Shown: one piece after another, positions 33,809 to 42,998 of the stretch
Layout of the letters: every line of letters begins with the position of its first letter
How positions within the stretch are numbered: the first letter of the stretch is position 1
NCBI GenBank assembly: GCA_026002815.1
Contig: BPGB01000008.1
Coordinates: 1 to 64,000 of the forward strand
From: Candidatus Woesearchaeota archaeon
GTDB taxonomy: Archaea > Nanobdellota > Nanobdellia > Woesearchaeales > UBA9642
Direction: 5' to 3'
DNA length: 64,000 bases
Position numbers and translations under genes: made by a program
The notes under the pieces: model-generated
What the model saw: the letters and a program-made list of their open reading frames with translations, nothing else
Database searches by the model: none
Told to the model about the DNA's origin: nothing

Positions 33809-34456
33809 CTAATTAATTAACCAGTTTTGTAATGCTGAACTATTAATCCAATATGCTTTGTTCGGCGTAAAATTCAATAAAGTATTATTAGACCAACCAG
33901 GTACATAATATAGCATAATATTATTCTCATATGTTAAAACCATATTATATGACAACCCACTAAGACTATCGTTTATACTTCGAGAGATATTTGATGGATA
34001 ACCTACTAAATTCCAACCTGGCTTTAATTGTACAACAGAAGATCTTTTATGACCCTCAAAAATATATTCCTTATCGTTATTCATTAATATAATATAACCA
34101 GAAGTTCTACCCATATAATTTAACTGCTGAACCGTCCAGTTAGGTAGGTCCGGATTATAACTTTTCCAAGGATCTGCTGTGTCAAAAGCAGTGTATGTAA
34201 ATATCTTAGAATAATTCCCGCTTATATTCATAAGGACTTGTTCTCTTGGGACGCTTGAAGCAATGCAATGAAAAGAAACATAATTCCATCCTTGAGTCAA
34301 ATTAAAATTACATTCCGAAGGCAGTATTCCAATTATTTCTACCCTGGTATATACGTCCTTTCCAGTTATTGAATTATTATACTTTGGACTATAAAATATT
34401 ACTGAAAATATCCATAGTACAAGCACAGCAGTGATTATTATTATTTTTTTTCTCAT
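33809..34456 (-). CDS. Secreted membrane-anchored hypothetical protein
   Basis: N-terminal TM 'IIIITAVLVLWIFSVIFY', repeated 'L.(Q/K)GWN(Y/L)V' motifs. Confidence 0.6.
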   Translation of the reverse strand: MRKKIIIITAVLVLWIFSVIFYSPKYNNSITGKDVYTRVEIIGILPSECNFNLTQGWNYVSFHCIASSVPREQVLMNISGNYSKIFTYTAFDTADPWKSYNPDLPNWTVQQLNYMGRTSGYIILMNNDKEYIFEGHKRSSVVQLKPGWNLVGYPSNISRSINDSLSGLSYNMVLTYENNIMLYYVPGWSNNTLLNFTPNKAYWINSSALQNWLIN

Positions 34457-34485
34457 TTTAATGCTAATGAAATTTTAATTCTTTC

Positions 34486-34701
34486 TTAACTTTTAGCCTT
34501 TTTATGTTTTCCAGACTTTTTCTCTAATTTTTCGAATCTAATATACCATTTTTTAGAGTTTTTATCATATTCAAAGACTACTTCATTTGGGGAGTTCAAA
34601 TCTACATCAAAAAGAAGCTGCATAGGAATTGTTGTTTCGTAACTTCCTCCTCTAGGATATAATTTTCTCCTTAAACTTATGGACATAAAATAATTAAACA
34701 A
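34486..34701 (-). CDS. AbrB-like small DNA-binding protein
   Basis: 'MSISLRRKLYPRGGSYETTIPMQLLFDVD...NEVVFEYDKNSKKWYIRFE' resembles swapped-hairpin AbrB folds. Confidence 0.5.
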   Translation of the reverse strand: MFNYFMSISLRRKLYPRGGSYETTIPMQLLFDVDLNSPNEVVFEYDKNSKKWYIRFEKLEKKSGKHKKAKS

Positions 34702-34926
34702 ATTTTAATATATAAATTTAACTATTTACTTACTTTTTTACTTATTTTTTTACTTACTTTCTATTATATTTTAATTACTATTTAATTATGTTCTAATATA
34801 GAAAAATGAAAAAAATTGAAGGAATAAAAAAATCAAAAGAACTAAAAAAAATAACAAACTAAAAATAAAAACTAAAAATAATAAATAAAAATAATAAAAA
34901 AATCTGAAGAATATTAAAACAAGTAA

Positions 34927-35853
34927 TCACGAAGCTTCAGCCTGAAATATTATATATCCTGTACAATTACCGGCCGGATTATTAGAGACATTTACATATA
35001 ACTGCCAATAAGTTGTATTTACCATAGGAGTTGAAGGTAAAGTTTGCTTAGGTATAGTTAAACCCGGTATTAACTGAGGAGAGCTGCTTAGAGGATTCAT
35101 TAATGACCAATCAACATCTGAAGTACTAAATCTCTCCATAGACACAGTAATATTTCCAAAAAGACTACAATTCATTGCTAAGCCATCTCCTCTTACAGCA
35201 CCATATCCTTCAACACTAATATTTATTGGCATGTTACCAAAATTAGTTATGTTGGCCGTTCTATTGGCAGAATATTCCTCAACTGCAACACTGCCATAAT
35301 CTATGCCGTCAGTAACATTAAGAGCATAAAGAGGATATACATAAGTAGTGTTTGAATTATTTCCTGTTTTTCCTCCTTGATCTTCAACATTAACAAAACA
35401 AGTCCAAGTTCCGTTATTAGCATAATAATAAACGTCAAAACCACATATATAATTAACAGTATAATTAACACCATTACCGCTATTAGTACAAGAAGAATTT
35501 GTATAATGTGAATTATTATCATCTGGGGAGTTAAGTGTCGAGGAAGAATGCCAAAGAGTAGCATTAACAATAACAATATCATTATACCCATTCCAATCTC
35601 TTAAAGAAGCATTACAAGTAACCCTTCTTTGACCTCCACCACTTAAAGTTATATTCAACAAAGAAGTGTTTGATTCTTGATAAACATTCACAGATAACAC
35701 CTCCGGTCTTGCATTAGTAATATTAACAAAAGTGCGAACAGTGACATTTCTATAATTATTACCTACAATATTTTCTGCGTTAGAAAAACTCAATATTATT
35801 ATGCTAACTAAAAAAAACAATCCTATTATCCAAAACATCAATCTCGAATTCAT
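34927..35853 (-). CDS. Secreted 'module A' protein, paralogue of 23106..24038
   Basis: 'NIVGNNYRNVTVRTFVNI...YYYANNGTWTC...YPLYALNVTDGIDYG...NFGNMPINISVEGYGAVRGDGLAMNCS...CTGYIIFQAEAS'. Confidence 0.7.
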   Translation of the reverse strand: MNSRLMFWIIGLFFLVSIIILSFSNAENIVGNNYRNVTVRTFVNITNARPEVLSVNVYQESNTSLLNITLSGGGQRRVTCNASLRDWNGYNDIVIVNATLWHSSSTLNSPDDNNSHYTNSSCTNSGNGVNYTVNYICGFDVYYYANNGTWTCFVNVEDQGGKTGNNSNTTYVYPLYALNVTDGIDYGSVAVEEYSANRTANITNFGNMPINISVEGYGAVRGDGLAMNCSLFGNITVSMERFSTSDVDWSLMNPLSSSPQLIPGLTIPKQTLPSTPMVNTTYWQLYVNVSNNPAGNCTGYIIFQAEAS

Positions 35854-36014
35854 GTTAAAACAATTTTAACAATTATCTATTATTTCTTTAGTAATACATC
35901 ATGATTTTAATAACAAAAAATAATTACATAAAATAATTGTAATAAGCATAAACTAACTTCTTTTAATAATATAAAATAATTTTAGTATTCTAACTTTAAC
36001 ATTCTAACCTAATT

Positions 36015-36791
36015 CTAACCTAATTCTACGTAAAAATAATAATTAGTAGGAGTGCTCGATGATTCATTTTCAGCAACAATAATCTGAAAATCATACGTGT
36101 TTGAACCATCATAAGACAATTGATCCTGCTCTAATAAAGTAGTATATATTAAACTTCCAGATATATCGTCTTTTAATAGTATTTCTTGGAATCTGGCCGA
36201 CTCACTAACAGTTTGAGGAGCATCATTAACATAAGTAAAAGTACTTCTACAAGAACTATTAGTAATATTCTTAGTACCAACAAGAAAACTCCTATGAACA
36301 GTATAATTAAAAGTCCTATTAATATTATCACTATCAGAAACACCCATACCTAAAGCAGACTGCTCATTAATAATAACACTATTATTAACACAAGAAACAT
36401 TACTCCAAGAAACACTAGAAGCCCTAGTAACATAAACCTCACCAGAAATAACAGCCAAAGACCAATCATAAATAGTATTAGCATTAGCATCATCCAAAAC
36501 TAAATTACCAGTAACATTTCCAACATAAGCCTTCCACCTATAATCCTGCTGATTTAATGCCATAGATAGTATTGTTATGGTGCCTTTTTGATCAGTACTT
36601 CTATTGGTTAAAGTAGAAACAAATGTACTATTGCTTATATATGTTATTTGAGGTGAAGAGGGAATAGCATAAACGCTGGTTAATACTAACAGTAGAAAAA
36701 CACTAACACAAGATATCATTACAACATATCTTATAGCTTTTAATCTTGACAAAATTCTTATGCTGTATCCCAGTAATATGTTTTTTTTCAT
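36015..36791 (-). CDS. Secreted 'module B' protein (a-type)
   Basis: Signal peptide; 'YRWKAYVGNVTGNLVLDDANANTIYDWSLAVISGEVYVTRASSVSWSNVSC...FQEILLKDDISGSLIYTTLL...YDFQIIVAENE...YYFYVELG'. Confidence 0.7.
   Translation of the reverse strand: MKKNILLGYSIRILSRLKAIRYVVMISCVSVFLLLVLTSVYAIPSSPQITYISNSTFVSTLTNRSTDQKGTITILSMALNQQDYRWKAYVGNVTGNLVLDDANANTIYDWSLAVISGEVYVTRASSVSWSNVSCVNNSVIINEQSALGMGVSDSDNINRTFNYTVHRSFLVGTKNITNSSCRSTFTYVNDAPQTVSESARFQEILLKDDISGSLIYTTLLEQDQLSYDGSNTYDFQIIVAENESSSTPTNYYFYVELG
36166..36551 (-). repeat. Near-identical block shared with 40939..41326
   Basis: About 386 bp with few mismatches inside otherwise diverged paralogues. Confidence 0.9.
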
Positions 36792-36938
36792 AATACTCCT
36801 CTTACAGTTTTTTTAATAATTATTTCATGCATCATTAATTATCCCATCCATCATAACATATCTAAATTATTATAGCATATCTAAAAATTTGAAAAATAAA
36901 AAATAAAATAATTAACAAAATTTCTTAAATCAGAGTCT

Positions 36939-37673
36939 TTATTCTAACTCCAGATAAAAATAATATACTGAAGGAGTTGTGTCTCCATTATGACCATTCT
37001 CTCCCACTATTATCTGGAAGTCATGTGTTCTTCCATCAAATCCAAGCACATCATCCTCTATTAAACCAGTATATATTATTTCACCAGAACCGTCTCTCAA
37101 AAGTATTTCTGGAAAATAAACGTTTTGTTGACCTGTACTGTTATATAGATGTGTTGCGTAACAATCCTGCGAACTTTGATTAATCATAACACTTCCTACA
37201 TAAAAAGTAGTAAAGTTAGTTGTGTTAGAGAAAGTATTTTGTATTGAATCTCTGTGAATTGACGCATTCACTCCAAGAGCTGTTTCTTCAGCAATTATAT
37301 CTGATAATCCTGCACATGATATACTCGACCAAGTTGGTACAGTGGATAATCTAGTCGCATAAATCTCTCCTTGTGGATTTGTTAGTGTCCAATCGTAAAG
37401 TGTATTGTTGTTTGAATTTCCTAATACAATCTTACCTGTTATGTTACCAAAGTAACCCTGCCATGTTTGTGTAATAGTGTTTGCATTTAGATTAAACTCT
37501 GTTACATTTCCAGCATATGCATTTGCTGTTTGAGCGGAACTTAAACCAAACCTGCTGCTGCTCAATGGCGTTATTGGATTTGTTGGTCCTGTTGGTTCCG
37601 CAACAACTAATTCTATTGCACCAAAAGCCAGTGCAATAATTAAAAGTATTCCCGCAATCCTTAACCCGTTCAT
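36939..37673 (-). CDS. Secreted 'module B' protein (b-type)
   Basis: AGGAGG SD then ATG at 37673 (MNGLRIAG); 'TQTWQGYFGNITGKIVLGNSNNNTLYDWTLTNPQGEIYATR...FPEILLRDGSGEIIYTGLI...HDFQIIVGENG...YYFYLELE'. Confidence 0.75.
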   Translation of the reverse strand: MNGLRIAGILLIIALAFGAIELVVAEPTGPTNPITPLSSSRFGLSSAQTANAYAGNVTEFNLNANTITQTWQGYFGNITGKIVLGNSNNNTLYDWTLTNPQGEIYATRLSTVPTWSSISCAGLSDIIAEETALGVNASIHRDSIQNTFSNTTNFTTFYVGSVMINQSSQDCYATHLYNSTGQQNVYFPEILLRDGSGEIIYTGLIEDDVLGFDGRTHDFQIIVGENGHNGDTTPSVYYFYLELE

Positions 37674-37674
37674 T

Positions 37675-38274
37675 TTATACCTCCTCATTCCTTAATTTTA
37701 ACAATTTTTTATTTTCATTTGAGAGACTCTTCACAATTGTGATAATGAATCTCTTTTCTCCTTGAGGACCTGATACTTTGTATTCTTTCTTGGACTTCTT
37801 ATCTGATAAAGTATCTTCTAGATCCTCATTGACCAGTACTTTAATGTTCTGTGAATCTGTATAATCAAACGCTAAAATCTTTAATTTAGAAAACTTCTCT
37901 TCGTTTTCCCAATAGAATTTCTCAAAATAATATTGTAAAGAAACATCATCACAGAACCATATTTTCATTATTTCCATCTGATATGTCTGGAGAATTAGGT
38001 TCTTCTTTTCTACGAATTCAGGAGCAGTTACTAGGATATAAGAATTATTTCCTGCTAAACTATAAACTATCCTAGGTTGCCCTTTATCCCTATTAGGTAT
38101 TCTTTCACTTTTTACTATTCCTGCTAATTCTAATAATCTTAATTGCTGAGAAACATTCGCAAGACTTGTATTTGCCTCTCTTGCTAAATCTAACGGGCTT
38201 TTACTTCCTAACTCTAATGCTTTAAGAATACTCCATTTTGAACTTGTGTATAAAGTTTCTTGCTCCATATCCAC
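37675..38274 (-). CDS. ArsR-like winged-helix transcriptional regulator
   Basis: 'SSKWSILKALELGSKSPLDLAREANTSLANVSQQLRLLELAGIVKSERIPNRDKGQPRIVYSL'. Confidence 0.8.
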   Translation of the reverse strand: MDMEQETLYTSSKWSILKALELGSKSPLDLAREANTSLANVSQQLRLLELAGIVKSERIPNRDKGQPRIVYSLAGNNSYILVTAPEFVEKKNLILQTYQMEIMKIWFCDDVSLQYYFEKFYWENEEKFSKLKILAFDYTDSQNIKVLVNEDLEDTLSDKKSKKEYKVSGPQGEKRFIITIVKSLSNENKKLLKLRNEEV

Positions 38275-38330
38275 GCAGAGTCCTAACTATAACTATATTT
38301 AATTCTAGTTAGAAACTCTTCCTCAATCCA

Positions 38331-38536
38331 GACAGTTTTACTGTCTCTTGCAATCCTTGAAAACAATGAGCATGAATAATAAAAAAAATAAAAAAAAGTT
38401 GAAAAACTTAAAGTTTTTCAACATTTGTTTGGCGACTCCTGTAGGTTACGATCGTGATTTAGATTATATGATAATAAAGTTATTTTCTTTATTTCATCAA
38501 TTGTATAAACTTTTTTTATTAGTCGTCATCGACTAA
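38331..38536 (-). ncRNA. Candidate structured 5' leader of the ArsR/module-B operon (possible ncRNA)
   Basis: Three perfect hairpins at 38331-38345, 38398-38422 and 38519-38536, between promoter-like 38591-38609 and the ATG at 38274. Confidence 0.4.
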
Positions 38537-38590
38537 AAATAAATGCTGTAACAGTATACTTTTTTGTATCTTAATATATCAAGGGTATAA

Positions 38591-38609
38591 CTTATATTTA
38601 AATCTTTCG
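38591..38609 (-). promoter_or_regulatory. BRE/TATA-like promoter for the 38274 operon
   Basis: Minus strand CGAAAGATTTAAATATAAG, 17/19 match to the element at 24199 and 42640. Confidence 0.5.
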
Positions 38610-38971
38610 TTTCTTTATTATATATACAGTAATATATATAATTCTGAATATAATAAAAAAATATAATTACAATAATAAATAAAATATAATAAAAAAATAG
38701 TTACAATAAAAAATAAATTAATGTAACAATTATTTATATAATATTTACTTAAATAATTATTAATAAAATACTTAATTAATTATTAAATTTATTATTTTTA
38801 AAGCTTATAACTCTATAATTAAGTAATTAATTAACTAAATTAAATATTTATTTAGATTTAAGAATAATATGGAAACAAAAATTTAAAAACTAAACAAATA
38901 AGAACACTGTTCTATCAAAATCAATTACAATTAAAAAGAAATACTAAAAGGATATATTCCTTAGTAAAGGT

Positions 38972-39796
38972 CTATGTCAACTCTACATAAATATAATATG
39001 TTGTTGGAGTGGTCTGATATTCGTTTTCTGCAACAATTAACTGGAAGTCATATTTCTGTAGATTAAAACCAGTTTTGTTTTGATTAATAATTGTAGTGTA
39101 TACTAATCTTCCAAAAGTATCTTGCAATAAAATCTCTTGGAAGTCAGCATTTTCAGTTAAAGGCTGTGCAGTATCATTTACATATGTTGCTATTGCATTA
39201 CATGTACTATTTTGTATTAAAACATTACCTACATAAAATGCCTTATGAACTTTATTAGCAAATGTTTTATTAATAGTATCAGGATTATCTTGAGACATAT
39301 TTAGATAAATATCCTCGTTAATAATAGTTGATGAATTTGCACACCTTATTGATGACCAATCTATAGAAGAGTTTCTGCTTGCATAAACTTCTCCAGTGAC
39401 ACTAGCCAAGCTCCAATCAAATATAGATTTTGATGTTGAATCATCTAATACTAATCTTCCAGTAACGTTTCCAACATAAGCCTTCCATCTAGGAGTTTGT
39501 TGAGTAGCATTCAACAATATTGTAGTAAAAGAGCCTCCTGCAGTAGTTATTGAAGCCGCTGGTTGTGGAGTGATTGTTTCTGTACTATTATATATTATTA
39601 TTGGACCTTGAGGCGCAGCATACGTGCTGCTTAATAACAATGTACCAATTAATGGACAAATCAATAATACTCCAAATAATATTTTTACAATATTTCTAAT
39701 ATGCGGCTCAGTCCTATCTATACGATTATCTACTTGTTTTACTTGTTTATGTTTTACTTTTTTATTCTCCTTTCTTTGAGCAAGTATATTAAACAT
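38972..39796 (-). CDS. Secreted 'module B' protein (a-type)
   Basis: 'PRWKAYVGNVTGRLVLDDSTSKSIFDWSLASVTGEVYASR...FQEILLQDTFGRLVYTTII...YDFQLIVAENE...YYIYVELT'. Likely start ATG 39796 overlaps the regulator stop (ATGTTTAA). Confidence 0.7.
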   Translation of the reverse strand: MFNILAQRKENKKVKHKQVKQVDNRIDRTEPHIRNIVKILFGVLLICPLIGTLLLSSTYAAPQGPIIIYNSTETITPQPAASITTAGGSFTTILLNATQQTPRWKAYVGNVTGRLVLDDSTSKSIFDWSLASVTGEVYASRNSSIDWSSIRCANSSTIINEDIYLNMSQDNPDTINKTFANKVHKAFYVGNVLIQNSTCNAIATYVNDTAQPLTENADFQEILLQDTFGRLVYTTIINQNKTGFNLQKYDFQLIVAENEYQTTPTTYYIYVELT

Positions 39797-40367
39797 CTTT
39801 CTTTTCTCCAATTTTGTTTATTGCTCTATTGTAAACGGTTCTTATGGTTTGATAATTTTTAGACAATAATCTAGCTATTTGAGCATAATCGAAGCCTTTT
39901 TCTGATTTCAACCAAAAAACAAGACTTTCAAGAATACTTAAACCCCTGTATGAGAATATGCTTATTGGAACTAAAATTTCTGAAATAACATCCTTTTCTG
40001 TGTTAATTAGATAATTTTTTCTCTTACTTCTTTGAAATATTGTCCAAATAGTTCTAGGATCTCTGTTTAATATCCGTGCTATTTCACTGTATGTTAATCC
40101 TTTTGATTTCAGATAATTGATTAATGCATTACCACAACTTTTTCCTTTGAAGATTATTATTGGAATGAATATTTCAGAATTTTTAACAGCAGCATATCTA
40201 TTGTCAGATAATTTTAAGACAGCGTCTGTTAATGAATATAAAGAATCCTCAAAGTCAGGAAAATAAGATGCCTCAGAAATATTTTTAGTTATAACACTGT
40301 CTATACAAGAGTCTATATAAGAGGTGATAAAATTATTACTCCATGTTATTTGTTCTGATTTATTCAT
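39789..40367 (-). CDS. DNA-binding protein with two tandem HTH units
   Basis: 'GLTYSEIARILNRDPRTIWTIFQRSKRK' and 'GFDYAQIARLLSKNYQTIRTVYNRAINK' are internal repeats with HTH spacing. Confidence 0.65.
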   Translation of the reverse strand: MNKSEQITWSNNFITSYIDSCIDSVITKNISEASYFPDFEDSLYSLTDAVLKLSDNRYAAVKNSEIFIPIIIFKGKSCGNALINYLKSKGLTYSEIARILNRDPRTIWTIFQRSKRKNYLINTEKDVISEILVPISIFSYRGLSILESLVFWLKSEKGFDYAQIARLLSKNYQTIRTVYNRAINKIGEKKDV

Positions 40368-40791
40368 ATAAATATCTTAGTATTAATAAAAACCATAATA
40401 TAACTTAATATGTAATAATATTTAAAAAGTTTATTATTAAATTATATAATTTAATACTTACTATGTAATAAAATTGACATTAATAAATCTAATAAATAAG
40501 AAAATACCAAATAAGAAAATATCAAGATAGTGCTATTAAGTCAGAAGTATCTTTCACTAATAATGCAAAAATGAAGAAATTGCTAAATAAGCCGTTCAAT
40601 AATCTTTGTATTGTGCCTAATCATCTTTTTACTAAAATCTTTGTACTAAAAATAGATCTCAAATTGATAAAAATAGATCTCTAATTGATAAGAAGAATAG
40701 AAATTTAACAAAAAACGCATTACACTCCAGTTTCTAAAGGTTGCTAGTATCTTTTAAAATACAACTATGAAAACATTTAAGAAAAAAGAAA

Positions 40792-41511
40792 TTAGCCCAA
40801 CTCTACATAAAAATAATATAGAGTTGGCGTTACGGATGACTCATTCTCTGCCACGAGTATTTGAAAGTCATAAGTGTCACCACTATATCCTATTTGATTA
40901 TCTTCAATGATGGTCGTATAGATTAAGTTTTGAGTTATATCGTCTTTTAATAGTACTTCTTGGAATCTGGCAGACTCACTAACAGTTTGAGGAGCATCAT
41001 TAACATAAGTAAAAGTACTCCTACAAGAACTATTAGTAATATTCTTAGTACCAACAAGAAAACTCCTATGAACAGTATAATTAAAAGTCCTATTAATATT
41101 ATCACTATCAGAAACACCCATACCTAAAGCAGACTGCTCACTAATAATAACACTATCATTAACACAAGAAACATTACTCCAAGAAACACTAGAAGCCCTA
41201 GTAACATAAACCTCACCAGAAATAACAGCCAAAGACCAATCATAAATAGTATTAGCACTAGCATCATCCAAAACTAAATTACCAGTAACATTTCCAACAT
41301 AAGCCTTCCACCTATAATCCTGCTGACTACTGATAATGTCTATAATAGTTATTGTTCCTTTCTCATCTTGATTTCTTGATGTTGAAACTGGTGCTGAAGT
41401 ACTATTGCTAACATAATTTATAACTGGACCGGCGGGTAATGCCCATAAAAAGTTTGCAAATAATATAAGAAGAGCTATACCAAGGAAAAACCAGCAGGTT
41501 TTTTTATTCAT
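40792..41511 (-). CDS. Secreted 'module B' protein (a-type), paralogue of 36015..36791
   Basis: Shares a near-identical core (40939-41326); ends 'YYFYVELG'. Confidence 0.7.
   Translation of the reverse strand: MNKKTCWFFLGIALLILFANFLWALPAGPVINYVSNSTSAPVSTSRNQDEKGTITIIDIISSQQDYRWKAYVGNVTGNLVLDDASANTIYDWSLAVISGEVYVTRASSVSWSNVSCVNDSVIISEQSALGMGVSDSDNINRTFNYTVHRSFLVGTKNITNSSCRSTFTYVNDAPQTVSESARFQEVLLKDDITQNLIYTTIIEDNQIGYSGDTYDFQILVAENESSVTPTLYYFYVELG
40939..41326 (-). repeat. Near-identical block shared with 36166..36551
   Basis: See 36166..36551. Confidence 0.9.
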
Positions 41512-41787
41512 TTTTAAGCCTCAATCTAAACTGATACATTATATTTGCATCATTTACAATTAAACCATGTAATTCACATGCCATCTACAATTTCTCAACT
41601 TACTCTCTTCATATCTTCTAAATTTTGAAGGTATACAACATTAAACAGTTAATATATAAGCAATACCATAATACTTAAGTCATATAACAAATACTATATG
41701 CAAAATTTAAAGCATAATTTGTTTTAATAATGAATCTGAACTCATTCTGAACGTTATTAAAAATAAAAAAGCAAAAAACAAGTATGT

Positions 41788-42558
41788 TCACTCTATCTCT
41801 AAGTAAAAGTAATATGTTGATACTGCTGTATTAGTTCCATGTCCATCTTCTCCGACAATCATCTGAAAATCATGTACTTGATTGTTAAAACCTATTGAAT
41901 CGGATGTCGGATAAAATGTGTGTGATAGGAATGCTGTATATATTATTGGAACTGAACCGCCATCTGATAATATTACTTCTCTGAAAGCATCTGATTCTGA
42001 TCCTGATTGATTAAACATGTAAGCTATCGGACATGTATTTGCATCTATTTGCGAACTTGCAACATAAAATGTAGGATGTCCTAATGGACCTCCAAATCTT
42101 GATTGTGCCTCTGCTGAACCATTAACAACGAACGTCCTATTGACTGAGTCTTCATCGATTGCAATATTGTTGTTCAATGCTGCGTCTTCTGCCTCTAATT
42201 CAGAAGTGTTTGCGCATCTTGTGTTTGTCCATGTTGGAACTATTGATGATCTTATGGCAAATATCTCTCCCTGAGGACTCGTTACTGACCAATCATATAA
42301 TGTGTTATTATTAGAATCTCCTAATACTATTGTACCAGTGACATTTCCATAGTAACCCTGCCAAGCTCTAGTTATTGTGCTAGTGTCAGTGTTGAACTCT
42401 GTTACATTACCTGCTATTGCAGTTATTGATTGAGAACCCCATGTTGACCATCTGCTTATACTTATTGGAGTTATTGGCCCTGTTGGACCAGATGGCAATG
42501 CATATACTATACTAACAGAAAGTATTGCAAGCATTAATGTTAACAATACTTTTTTCAT
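41788..42558 (-). CDS. Secreted 'module B' protein (b-type), paralogue of 36939..37673
   Basis: Signal peptide; 'TRAWQGYYGNVTGTIVLGDSNNNTLYDWSVTSPQGEIFAIR...HDFQMIVGEDG...YYFYLEIE'; GAGGTGA RBS. Confidence 0.75.
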   Translation of the reverse strand: MKKVLLTLMLAILSVSIVYALPSGPTGPITPISISRWSTWGSQSITAIAGNVTEFNTDTSTITRAWQGYYGNVTGTIVLGDSNNNTLYDWSVTSPQGEIFAIRSSIVPTWTNTRCANTSELEAEDAALNNNIAIDEDSVNRTFVVNGSAEAQSRFGGPLGHPTFYVASSQIDANTCPIAYMFNQSGSESDAFREVILSDGGSVPIIYTAFLSHTFYPTSDSIGFNNQVHDFQMIVGEDGHGTNTAVSTYYFYLEIE

Positions 42559-42639
42559 TTTTTCACCTCAGGAGTTTTACCTATTTAAATAAAAAATACT
42601 TTTTGTTAATTTTTGTAAATTAATATACAAATATGTATA

Positions 42640-42658
42640 CTTATATATAAATGTTTCG
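42640..42658 (-). promoter_or_regulatory. BRE/TATA-like promoter for CDS 41788..42558
   Basis: Minus strand CGAAACATTTATATATAAG, identical to 24199..24217. Confidence 0.65.
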
Positions 42659-42998
42659 ATTATATATATTCTTAGAAAAAAATATTAAAAAAAGAAAAAA
42701 AACAAATAAAAAGACGATTAAAAATAAAAAAAGACAAAAAATACCCTTTTTTTAAAAAAAATACAAAAAAATATAAAAAACAAAAAAATAAAGTAAAAAA
42801 TCTGAAAAAAATAAATACACAAAGAGATTTATTAGAAAAGCTACTAAAATAATACTAAACTATATAGCTATAAGAAAATTAATTAATAAAACAATTAAAA
42901 CATTAAAAATTAAATATTAAAAACAGTTATTTAACAAACCATCATAAAATAAATCTTCAGACAAAAAATATAATTAAATTCAATAAATATTATACAAT

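Noticed and set aside
38348-38536. ORF 38348..38536 (+), 62 aa
   Set aside because: Low-complexity N-terminus, no clear RBS, overlaps the hairpin-rich leader of the opposite-strand operon; not supported as a protein.
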